From Aphidius gifuensis (taxonomy: Eukaryota; Arthropoda; Insecta; Hymenoptera; Braconidae): a stretch of DNA of 64,000 bases. This document shows, piece by piece, positions 36,090 through 47,500 of the stretch. The notes beneath the pieces are model-generated. The model was not told the DNA's origin. It worked only from the letters and a program-made list of their open reading frames with translations, and did not search any database. Location: NCBI RefSeq assembly GCF_014905175.1, contig NC_057790.1, positions 12,612,469-12,676,468 on the forward strand, given 5' to 3'. A program made the position numbers and the translations under genes. Each line of letters opens with the position of its first letter. Position 1 is the first letter of the stretch.

Positions 36090-39000
36090 TACATGTATTT
36101 TATCGATAAAATAGAAAAAATGTCCAAAAGATAGCAGCAGTAGCTAAGGAAAAGATGTAGCTAAGAAATTAAGGTTGCCAAAGATTATATTTTTAAGGAA
36201 CATTTATTTCAGTAAATATATTTTTTAAAATACAAATGTCCAAGGAAAAGCAGTAGCTAAGAAAGAGATAAGAAAAGTAAAAGGAATTAAGGTTGCCAAA
36301 AAATTATGTTTGAAGAAAATAATGTTTGGAAATATAATTCTTTGGCAACCTTAATCACTGCTTCATCTCTCCACTGCTTCACTTTCACTGAACTTTTACA
36401 ATCATTTATAAATAAAATACATGTAAATTTATTTTTCAAAAATACAAATGTCCAAGGAAAAGCAGTAGCTAAGAAAAAGATGTAGCTAAGGAATTGAGGC
36501 TGCCAAAGAATTATGTTTCAAGGAAATAATTCCTTAGTTACATTAATTCCTTAGCTATATCTTTTCGTTAGCTACTGCTTTTCCTTGGACATTTTTTTTT
36601 ATTTTATAAATAAAATATATGTAAATTTATTTTTTAAAAATACAAATGTCCAAGGAAAAGCAGTAGTAGCTAAGGAATTAAGGTTGCCAAAAAATTATGT
36701 TTGAAGAAAATAATGTTGCTGAAAATATAATTCTTTGGCAACCTTAATTCCTTAGCTACATCTTCTCCTTAGCTACTGCTTTTCCTTGGACATTTTTATT
36801 TATTTTATCGATAAAATACATGTAAAATTTGTTATTAAAAATACTATTGTCCAAGGAAAAGCAGTAGCTAAGGAAAAAATGTAGCTAAGGAATTAATGTG
36901 ACCAAAGAAATATGTTTCAAGAAAATAATGTTGCTTAAAATATAATTCTTTGGTCACATTAATTCCTTAGCTACATCTTTTCCTTAGCTACTGCTTTTCC
37001 TCGGACATTTTTTATTTATTTTATAAATAAAATACATGTAAATTTATTTTTCAAAAATACAAATGTCCAAGGAAAAGCAGTAGCTAAGGAAAAGATGTAG
37101 CTAAGGAATTATGTTTCAAGGAAATAATTTCTTAGTCACATTAATTCCTTAGCTACATCTTTTTCTTAGCTACTGCTTTTCCTTGGACATTTTTATTTAT
37201 TTTATAAATAAAATACATGTAAATTTATTTTTTTTAAATACTAATGTCCAAGGAAAAGCATTAGCTAAGGAAAAATTTAGATAATTAATGTGACAAAAAT
37301 ATGTTTTAAGAAAATAATGTTGGCAAAATATAATTCTTTAGTCACATTAATTCATAGCTACATCTTTTCTTGCTACTGCTTTTCCTTGGACATTTTTATT
37401 TATTTTATAAATAAAATACATGTAAATTTATTTTTTACTTGTCCCAGGAAAAGCAGTAGCTAAGAAAAAAGAGGTGTGAGAGAACTGCCAAAATTATGTT
37501 TCAAGGAAATAATTCATAGTCACATTAATTCCTAGCTACATCTTTCCTAGCTACTGCTTTCCTTGGACATTTTATTTATTTTATGAATAAAATACATGTA
37601 AATTTATTTTTTTTAAATACTAATGTCCAAGAAAAGCATTATAAAAAGAATCAGATAAGGAATTAATGTGACCAAAGAAATATGTTTCAAGAAAATAATG
37701 TTGCTTAAAATATAATTCTTTGGTCACATTAATTCCTTAGCTACATCTTTTTCTTAGCTACTGCTTTTCCTTGGACATTTTTATTTATTTTATGAATAAA
37801 ATACATGTAAATTTATTTTTTTTAAATACTATTGTCCAAGGAAAAGCAGTAGCTAAGGAAAAGATAGCATAACTAAACTCAATATGTATTTTCTTAGCTA
37901 CTGCTTTTCCTTGGACATTTTTATTTATTTTATAAATAAAATACATGTCAATCCATTTTTTTTAAATACTAATGTCCAAGGAAAAACATTAGCTAAGAAA
38001 AAGATGTAGCTAAGGAATTAATGTGACCAAAGAAATATGTTTCAAGAAAATAATGTTGCTTCAAATAGAATTCTTTGGTCACATTAATTCCTTAGCTACA
38101 TCTTTTCCTTAGCTACTGCGTTTCCTTGGACATTTTTTATTTATTTTATAAATAAAATACATGTAAATTTATTTTTCGAAAATACAAATGTCCAAGGAAA
38201 AGCAGTAGCTAAAGAAAAGATGTAGCTAAGGAATTGAGGTTGCCAAAGAATTATGTTTTAAGGAAATAATTCCTTAGTCACATTAATTCCTTAGCTACAT
38301 CTTTTCCTTAGCTACTGCTTTTCCTTTGACATTTTTATTTATTTTATAAATAAAATACATGTAAATTTATTTTTTTTAAATACTAATGTCCAAGGAAAAG
38401 CATTAGCTAAGGAAAAATTTAGATAAGGAATTAATGTGACCAAAGAAATATGTTTCAAGAAAATAATGTTGCTTAAAATATAATTCTTTGGTCACATTAA
38501 TTCTGCTTCCACATCTTTTTCCCTTAGCTACTGCTTTTCCTTGGACATTTTTATTTATTTTATAAATAAAATACATGTCAATTCATTTTTTTTAAATACT
38601 AATGTCCAAGGAAAAGCATTAGCTAAGGAAAAATTTAGATAAGGAATTAATGTGACCAAAGAAATATGTTTCAAGAAAATAATGTTGCTTAAAATATAAT
38701 TCTTTGGTCACATTAATTCCTTAGCTACATCTTTCCCTTAGCTACTGCTTTTCCTTGGACATTTTTATTTATTTTATAAATAAAATACATGTCAATTCAT
38801 TTTTTTTAAATACTAATGTCCAAGGAAAAGCATTAGCTAAGGAAAAAATGTAGCTAAGGAATTAATGTGACCAAAGAAATATGTTTCAAGAAAATAATGT
38901 TGCTTAAAATATAATTCTTTGGTCACATTAATTCCTTAGCTACATCTTTTTCTTAGCTACTGCTTTTCCTTGGACATTTTTATTTATTTTATAAATAAAA

Positions 39001-39365
39001 TACATGTAAATTTATTTTTTAAAAATTCTATTGTCCAAGGAAAAGCAGTAGCTAAGAAAAAGATGTAGCTAAGGAATTAATGTCACCAAAGAAATATGTT
39101 TCAAGAAAATAATGTTGCTTAAAATATAATTCTTTGGTCACATGAATTCCTTAGCTACATCTTTTTCTTAGCTACTGCTTTTTCTTGGACATTTTTATTT
39201 ATTTTATAAATAAAATACATGTAAATTTATTTTTTTTAATTACTATTGTCCAAGGAAAAGCAGTAGCTAAGAAAAAGATGTAGCTAAGGAATTAATGTGA
39301 CCAAAGAAATATGTTTCAAGAAAATAATGTTGCTGAAAATATAATTCTTTGGCAACCTTAATTCC
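36090..39365. repeat. satellite array 2 of H1, ~215-bp period
   Basis: The ATACATG landmark recurs at 38571, 38785, 39000 and 39215 (spacing 214-215). About 15 units; those right of 38000 are nearly identical and those left of 37900 are ragged. Confidence 0.88.
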
Positions 39366-39911
39366 TTGCCACAAATATTATTGGTAAATTACTGGTACAT
39401 TACTGGTAAACATTTACCACAAAGATTATCAGAAAATTACTGGTAGATTACTGGTAAACTTTTACTACAAAGATTATCAGAAAATTACTGGTAGATTACT
39501 GGTAAACATTTACCACAAATATTATTGGAAAATCACTGGTAGATTATTGGTAGAGACTACTATAATGATTACCGGAAATTATTAGTCGATTACTGGTAGC
39601 AGTTGCCACAAGAATTACCAGTAAATTTCTGGAAATTTTCGTATTTAGTTACCGGTAATTTTCGTATTTAGCTACCAGTAATTTCCAGTAATCTACCGGA
39701 AATTGGTTATCTGGGAATGGCGGATTAGGCAAAATGGCGTCAGTAAAATAGTTTAAAAAGTGAAATGTAGAGGCGCTTTTAATGTATGATACATGGCGTA
39801 TGATAATGAAGATGTATGATACTGTATGATACAGTGTATGATACTGCTGTATGATACACCGGTATCATACCTACCCAACACTGACCGCGGTCCCCCTACG
39901 GAACGCACCCC

Positions 39912-40132
39912 TGTAGTACTTCTACCATGATCATATCTATTCAACTATTCAAGAATCAAGAATCAAAATGGAGCATAACAAACTTTAAGATTATCTGTGG
40001 GCTTATAATTTTAACAAGTTAGATCATCCCTCACGTTTTTGTTATTTTTTTAAATATTTTTAACATTATTTATCAAATTTACTGCACGTATAACGTCTTT
40101 TTATTTTGATATTAATTGAGAAATATTAAAAA
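39912..40132. promoter_or_regulatory. putative promoter and 5' UTR region of the CCDC50-like gene
   Basis: Short AT-rich gap between the end of element E and the start codon; no core promoter motif could be assigned. Confidence 0.25.
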
Positions 40133-41617
40133 ATGTCAAAATCTGTTTTGACTTCTGACACAATGCCAAAAGCTGGACGGGTTAATAAAAGTAAGGTCTC
40201 TACTTTTTTAATAATAATAACAATATTAATAACAAAGATATGTATTCTTCAATCACAATTGAATCGAATTTTCCTCATTCACAATGTTTTTGTTGACAAA
40301 AGAAACCAATGTTTCTTATTATTATTATTTATACACCCTTGAGATACATAATTTCATCTTTTCATAGATTATTAATTGATTAAATTACTTTAAAGTGTGT
40401 CGGGAGTGGTCTGTTCATGAAGATGGAGCTTTAGCATATCGTCTACAGGACAAGGAGAGTATGTCAATTTAATCACAGTTTTTTTTCATTTATTCATAAT
40501 AGAAAACATACAAGTAATATTTAATGTCTTATAAATTATGTTCATAGTTAAAGAGCATTATACGGGTAATAAAGTTCGCAACGCCCAAGTTCGTGAAGAT
40601 TTGCCCAGAGCGAGAGTTGAACAAAAACTTGAGGAATTGAGATATCATACAATCGTTCAAGAGCAGTAAGTCATGTATATATAGATGTATTTCCTTATTT
40701 AAAATTTTTCAATTTAAAATAAAATTACTAAAAAATTGATTATTTACAATATTAGAGAAGAAAAAGATGCACTTGTTGCTCAACAAATGGCTCTAAAACT
40801 CGAGAGAGAAGAAAGATTGAAAGAAAGGGAACTTCAAGAAAAAATGAGATTACAATTACGTTTAGATGATGAAGCAGCACAGATTGAAGCTGAACTTGAA
40901 ATGGAGAGACGTTTGCAAGAAGAAAGAGATCAAGTAATTTTTTTCTATTTTTTTTAAAGGGATGTACAAGACTTATTATTGAATGAAAATAATTTATAGG
41001 TACTGGCAAGAAAATTACAAGAAGAGGAAGAACGATCAATTGATGCTCATAATTCGCCTATTGATGACCAACTAGTTCTTGATCAAAAAATAGCAATAGA
41101 AGCACAAGATGCTGAGTTAGCACGTATGCTGCAGGACAAAGAACGTGCTAAGATACGACGAGCACGTGAACGTGCTAAACAAAAAAAGTTAGAACGTCAA
41201 CAACAAGAGTATGAAAATAATAATATAAGTAAAATAAAACTAGACAGATCAGATAATTTAGAAATTGAACGTAGTAAATCCCATAATTATATGAGTTATA
41301 CACAAAAAATGACGGATCCAGAAGAAATCCAAGTGATGGAAAGTTTACCAGAAGATGTTCCTGAGCTGCCGAACGTCGCTGCAATTATCGATCCAACATA
41401 CAGTAGTGAACACGAAAGTCCGTCAGGTAATTCGAGTAATTTAGTTAGTCTTTCTTATACTTTACCAGTATCGCCATCATCATCACATGATTACATGGTT
41501 AGTACTCCTTGCTACATGCCGATACAAGGCCAACGTCGTACTCAAGCTCAATCTCTATCTTTATCACACGAAGAAAAACAAAAACGGCGTGTTAAAGATA
41601 GCTGCAAGCAACAATAA
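40133..41617 (+). CDS. CCDC50-like coiled-coil, ubiquitin-binding protein, five exons
   Basis: Exons 40133-40190, 40396-40458, 40548-40665, 40756-40933 and 41000-41617 join through GT-AG introns of 205, 89, 90 and 66 nt into 344 codons plus stop, with phase kept at every junction. Residues about 20-60 match the CCDC50 N-terminal domain ([21 protein letters not shown] is close to VCRDFAVLEDHTLAHSLQE in human). Residues about 80-145 are a long Glu/Arg/Lys-rich coiled coil. [12 protein letters not shown] (about residue 180) has the layout of the MIU/inverted-UIM ubiquitin-binding helix found in human CCDC50. The C-terminal ~150 residues are Ser/Pro/Gln-rich and probably disordered. In mammals CCDC50 (Ymer) binds ubiquitin and damps EGF-receptor down-regulation and NF-kB signalling; the same role here is inference. 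It is convergent with the ELYS gene. Family assignment rests on the N-terminal motif plus the MIU-like helix. Confidence 0.85.
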
Positions 41618-41643
41618 CTTTCACAAAAAAAAAAAAACAAAAT

Positions 41644-41649
41644 AATAAA
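41644..41649 (+). terminator. candidate poly(A) signal of the CCDC50-like gene
   Basis: AATAAA begins 27 nt after the CCDC50-like stop codon in otherwise A-rich sequence. A 3' UTR this short is possible in insects, but AATAAA is frequent by chance in DNA this AT-rich. Confidence 0.3.
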
Positions 41650-44171
41650 TATACATGGGGTATTCTGAGTTAAATCACAATGAATTTTTTTTTAACTTCT
41701 CTTTTTAATTCGAAATCTCGATTTTTTTCAAATTTTTATACTTGTTTTGATTCACACAGAGATTTGTAAAATAATTTCAATCTTACAATGAACTTAAGTC
41801 TTTATTTGTTTTATCTGAAAAAAAAAAAAAAAAATAGAAATCAATTCTCACAATAAGACAAAAATCGGAAAAACTTTATAAATTGAAAGCTGAATCAAAA
41901 CTAATATTTCTCTGAAAATCGAAAAAATAAAAAACTAATTTTATAAGCTAGAACAAGCAATAGAAATTAGTCTCAAATTACACAAAATAAGTCCTGAAAC
42001 GATTTGTTATCGAATTTGAGGATAAACCGTTGAATGCGTGGTTACCTCATGTAGAAGCATCTCTCCTCAATATCTCAAATATTATAATCTTTACAATTGG
42101 TATATTTTTTATTTAAATGCTGAACTTTACGAAATCGTCATGAGAAAAGTACCTTGAAAATTCATATTTTCTATTCATTGGCAATAATTATTACTGAGCC
42201 CTAACGAAAAAATAATACTACAATTATTATTGATTGACGGAATCACCACTTTTATATACTTTTAACTATTAATTATTTATCACTATTTATTTTTATAACA
42301 TAACTTCGTATTTTTAAAAGTTACCAATTTATACTAATTTATTCATCATTTAAAACATATAACAATTTTAATATAATTTTCAACAAGCATTATTAATCGT
42401 ATCGTCCATTTATATGATTATTATTTTATACATAGTATTATTGTTAATTTCGCTTTAAATTGAGAAAAAAAAAAATCTAAACAAATCAACATAACCAAAG
42501 AAATGATTGTGAAACATTCGGCTCTGTAACCGACACAAAATCGAGAATTTGGATAATGTGCTTTAAGGCAGTATGTAAATCCCAAAGTAGGACGACTCTT
42601 TGGGACTTGGGTTGCTTTGGGTGCAAAGGGGCACTCTAATAACCATAGTTCAAAAAAATAATAAGCGCCCCCAATGTCTAAAATTTTTATACTTGACTGC
42701 CGCGTCTTTAGAAGTATGAGTGTGGGCGGCCCGTATTTACACACACTAATCTACTTCAGCAGATTTTCAATGCTTCGCCCGGTACTTTTTGACTCTAAAC
42801 TTTTGTCTTAAATAATTAATAACTTTCAAAATCCGTGGTAGAAATCAATGATTTTTTTTTTATTATTTTCGTAATTTAATGAAGTATAAGCTGTAGTAAA
42901 ATGAAGGTTTTCTGTGAGAGCGTTTTTTCAATAGAAGGGAAAACTTGACAATGCTTCCTATGCGTGTGTAAAAAGTGCTAATTGTTGTCAACTTTGACCC
43001 TAATTATCTCACTTAAATCGTGGTAGAAAATTACAAAAAAAATTTGATAAAATAGATCTTTATTTCAATTAAAAAATAAGCCTTCTTTGATCAAAATCTG
43101 TGAGAGGGAATTTTTTTTCAATATTTTGACATACCGCCTTAAACAAATAATGACCTTTTTGTCTTTCTTTTATTACAAAATGATATTTATATATTTTTAT
43201 TATTTTTTTAAATTAAATTTTTTCATGACTGATGAAAAAAATGTCGATAGACAATAATTTTGGTTTACAAATAAATGAATAAAAATATAGTTAAAATTGT
43301 TAAAATAGAATAGTTAAAATCATGATACTACCTAATTTAATAATTGATTAAGTTACTTGCTCCTCATTTTGACAATAATTAGATATTCAGTCACATGATA
43401 ATGATATAAATTATCAATTTAAAAACAAAATTTTTTTTTTAATTATCGATTCTAAACTTTGATATTATTTTTCAGAGAAATTTTATTAGTATCGCTACTA
43501 TATATTGATATATAATATTGAAATTATTTAAACGTGCCTTAGTAGTGGCTGGAATTTTTCACCTTTTTTTTTTTTCTTTTTTTATTATTATTATACAATT
43601 AATTATATTTAAAAATATTTATAGCATTGCATAGTGGCCTAATTTGTATACATGACTAAAAATAAATTATTTACAACCAACTTTACTCGATGATTTTATT
43701 TATCAAAAAAAAAAAAAAATTATTTAATTATTAACTTACAAATAAAAATTTAAGTGATATATAATATGATATGGTGCATTTGTAACACAATATACTATTA
43801 ATACCCAAAATATTACAGGCAGATACATTAGTCAATAATAGTCAATAATGAGTGGATAAACAATTAGTATACTAAATATGGAATAACTAAAAAATAAGAT
43901 AGCAGAAAAGCTTGATTAATAAATAACTTAGAGATAATGGCTAATAACAATTCGAAAACAAAAAAAATGACTTAACAAATTAAGATAACAATTGTTCAAT
44001 CATCAACAAATTTTTAACTATTAATTATTTAGCTACTTTCAGTAAAATCGTTTGATCATTTTTATTTTTAAAAACTTGATTTATTAATGTAACAATTAGG
44101 ATTATGTATGTTATCTAATCAAATCGTGTTTTCGTATTAATAAGCTCAATATACTTTATTTTGATGTATTT
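41650..44171. other. AT-rich spacer between convergent genes
   Basis: Poly-A/T-rich, no repeat family copies. The only distinctive part is a GC-richer block at 42520-42760 with two short hairpins, CCCAAAG/CTTTGGG (42581-42604) and GTGCAAAGGGGCAC, overlapped by a 107-codon minus-strand frame of no recognised family. Confidence 0.45.
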
Positions 44172-44524
44172 TTAGGCCGATTGGGTATGTTGAATTTCGT
44201 ACGATAATAAATGTGCATACAACAATCGGCTTTGACACTTTAGTTGTTTTGTAACGTCTTTATTTGAACCTACTAATTTTTTTTCATCATTCGTCAATGG
44301 TCGACTGAAATTTATTATTTCCCTGAAAAAATAACAAATTGATCAAAATATTTTTAATAAACAAAAAATGAAGGCAAACAAATATTAAGCTTAGTTTTTC
44401 AAAGCAATAAAAAAAAGCAAATTGGGAATCTCATCTTCGTTATACCTACGAGGTTGGCTGATATTTGAATGATCAAACCTCGTTAGTGGAGATGAAAATG
44501 TAAGATCAGATGACTCTACGATAT
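44172..44524 (-). other. Elys: two predicted 3' terminal exons of ELYS
   Basis: Exon 44524-44446 (79 nt) is open and encodes VESSDLTFSSPLTRFDHSN, loosely like the ELYS C-terminal SPL motif of vertebrates. It ends at a good donor (TAG|GTATAA). The last exon 44322-44172 follows a strong pyrimidine tract and CAG, encodes about 49 further residues and stops with TAA. The phase-1 junction (from 44681) and the phase-2 junction both restore the ELYS frame. This is sequence-based prediction; no transcript was available. Confidence 0.65.
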
Positions 44525-47500
44525 CTATCAAACAAACTTAGTGAAATTTAATTGACTGATTCTAAATTAACTAATTTTTCAAGCGATGATATTGATGATT
44601 ATTACTTGCTTTATCACTGGATGCATCTTTTGTTGATTGTAACGTTGAAAATTAAAAAACATTATCATCATTATCAATACTTTTTTGTAAAGCTTTTTTG
44701 ATGCGTTGTGGTTTTTCAGTAATAATTGACTGACTTTTAAGTTCCTTTGTTTCAGATATAGAACGCTTTTTCCTGACAATTTTTTTTTCAACCTTACAAT
44801 TAATATCACTCTCATCTTCTTCTTGAATTGGATCAACCTTAACACCATTTTTACTACGTGTTTTTGCTGTTACATCTATTTGTGAGCTATCAACACTCAC
44901 TGCTCTTTTATGCCTTCTTATTTCTCGTGACTTGATTCCTTTTTTTGTATCGATAACAGTTTTTTCATATTTTTGATTGTCGTCGGGAATTTGTTGAACC
45001 AATTTTAGGTCTACTCTCATACTTTCTTTTAAAAGTAAATCACTATTTTTCTGCAGAGTATCATCAGTATCATCAATAATGACTTCTTCAACAATGACTT
45101 CTTTTAAAAAACTATTTCCACGTCTTAATCGACCTCTTGTAATTCTTCTATCTGTATTACCTGTCTCACAGTCTTTATTGGTTATATTCAAAATATCTAT
45201 AGACAACGAACTTCCTTTGGTGCTTTTTACCGTAGTCGAGTCATTCAATTTTTTTTCATTTTTTTTTGATAATGATCCAGTTCGTTTTCTCGTTCGGGTT
45301 AAAACTTCATCGTTTGTCACTGATGATGCACGTTTTTGCCTTAACGAGATTATATTTTCTTCATGAATATCATCAATTACTTGTGATACTGAGTTTCCAC
45401 GTTTTCGTTTTGGTCGGACACTCATTGCTGATTCATCTTTTGCTACTGATGATGAACGAGTTTTTCGTGAATTTATTGAATTTTCACCATCATCTAAAAT
45501 ATCTTTTGATATTGAAGCACTTCGTATTTTTTTTGTTTTCATTTCAACAATTTTCATATCATTATAATCAGATTCTTTGGAAACAACTGCTCTTTTTATT
45601 TGTCGTTTTAATTGTTTTTCATTTTTATCATTAGTTTCAGTATCTTGAACTAATTTATCTTTATTCACCGATGCTGCTCGTGTTCTTTTTGGACGAATTA
45701 TTTCAATTTCATAACTATTATCATTTTTATTATTTTTATTTGTATATTTTTCAGAAAATTCTTCTTGTACTGATGTTCCACGTCTTGTGCGTCTTATGGA
45801 TGATGAATCAGAAATGTCTGAGATTGTTTCATCACATGATACAAATGATGTTAATACTTCTTTCATGAGCGAAGACTTGGGAGGCCTTCCTCTTTTTGTT
45901 GGTGTCTTGATAACTTCATCATTTTTTAAAGAAATTGTGGGAATACTTAAGCTAATTGTTTCAGCAGCTAGTGATGATGCACGTCTGTTTCTCTGAATTT
46001 CTAAACTCGATGATTTAAGAATAGGTTCAACGGTCGGTGGCGCAACTGAAGATGACCTTCTTGTTTTCACTGTGCAATGTAATGACAGTTGTTCAGTCTT
46101 TGATTTATTCAGTAGGGTTTCACTATCTTTTGCAACTACAGATTCGATTTTAGTCTCTACAATAGCGCTTAATTGTTGAATACTTGATTCTTCAATTTTG
46201 CTTTCGTTATCTTTTTCAAATGTAGAAAGATTTTTTGTGTCATTAATGGCATTCTGGCTGTTTTTTTTATATACATTATTGGTTTTTTGATCAATTGTAG
46301 CGGTAACAGTTTTCAACGTATCCGAAAGGAGAATATCATCAGTGCTTGAGTCAACAATATACTCTGGAATTGTCTCAAGACTCCCGTCTTCTTTGTTAAT
46401 TATAATGTCTTTTGTATTTGGATGCTGTAAATTTATTGTGCTCACGCTTTCATCGTGACTTATAGATGACTCATCATCGGTGATATTAAATGATTCGAAA
46501 AATTGACTTGCAGCCGATTTTTTTACGGCATTTACAATTTCTTGTTCGGTACTATTATTATGAAATGACAGTGTTAGTAGTTCATTGTTTTCTATGTCTG
46601 TTGAATTATTGAAGCTTTCAAATATATCGTCATTATCCACTTCTTCGTACGTGGAAACTGTTGGTTTGTGATCAGAGTTAGCCGACTGATGAGTGGTAAC
46701 ATGATTATTCATTATTACTTTATCATCTTGATTAAGATCAGCTAATATTGGTTGACTCATGTACTTATCCTCATTAAAAAGTAGTTTGGATTCTATGCTT
46801 TTTATTTGATTATGATTAGAAATGAGTGATGAATTCAAACTTTGTTCATTTTTTATTATTTCTGAATTCATGTTCTGTTTAGTTTGATTCTCTGGAACTT
46901 GCTCTTGTGAAACATTTTCTTGTATTTCTGAAGAAGCTGATAGACTACGATACTCATCATCATTATCATTAGTAACTTCGTCAATAGATAATTTTATATC
47001 TGCCTCTTGAGATAATTCTACACCATGATCTTGAGTAATCTCAAGTTGACAACCATCTTGTGTCTCAGCATTTGATGCAAATAAGTTTGTTGGCTGCAAT
47101 GTGAAATTCTCGTTATTTTGATTTTCATGCTTATTATTTACTGGCGAAAATTCAAAATTACTGTCAGAATCAAGTATCGTTGAAGCACAAACTGATGTAT
47201 TAAGTTCAGATAAATGTGATGATTTCTGTTCTTGTGATTCTAAAGGAGAACTTGTAATAACATCGTTGGTCATCATTGAAATATCAGGTATTGAATCATC
47301 AAGTAATTTTGTGGATTGAAGATTATTGAAAAAATTTTGGTTCAATGATTTTCTCAGTAGATTATTCGCACTTGATGTTCGTAGTTTTGGTCGTGGTTTA
47401 GATATAGATATTTCAAAGCATGAATTATCAGATAAAACTGTACTTTGATAGAGAGATTTACTTGTTGTATTCAAGGTATTACCTTGGTTTACTTCGTCTT

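Larger units (their letters stand above)
32188..39715. mobile_element. satellite-bearing element H1, 7.5 kb
   Basis: CCCAGATAACC...GGTTATCTGGG ends with ~42-bp TTACTGGTAGATTACTGGTA repeats, a GATCC/AGATCTTGG block near 32520 (as in H2 at 20930), then satellite. R1 provides the empty site; the duplication appears to be only AA. Confidence 0.8.
31459..39883 (-). mobile_element. hAT-type element R2, 8.4 kb, hosting H1
   Basis: Reverse copy of R1 with the exact duplication ACCGCGGT (31451-31458, 39884-39891). Removing H1 (32188-39715) leaves about 0.9 kb, as in R1. Confidence 0.9.
30007..39911. mobile_element. element E, GGGGTGCGTTCCGTAG-ended, hosting two hAT elements
   Basis: Inverted ends share GGGGTGCGTTCCGTAG and GGACCGCGGTC. 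Without R1 and R2 the element is about 0.7 kb. It interrupts a CCTGTAGTACTTCTACCATG border of element F. Confidence 0.7.

Noticed and set aside
42421..42744. 107-codon minus-strand ORF
   Set aside because: No domain, no upstream exon evidence, and it ends in a low-complexity tail; kept only as a note on the GC-richer block.
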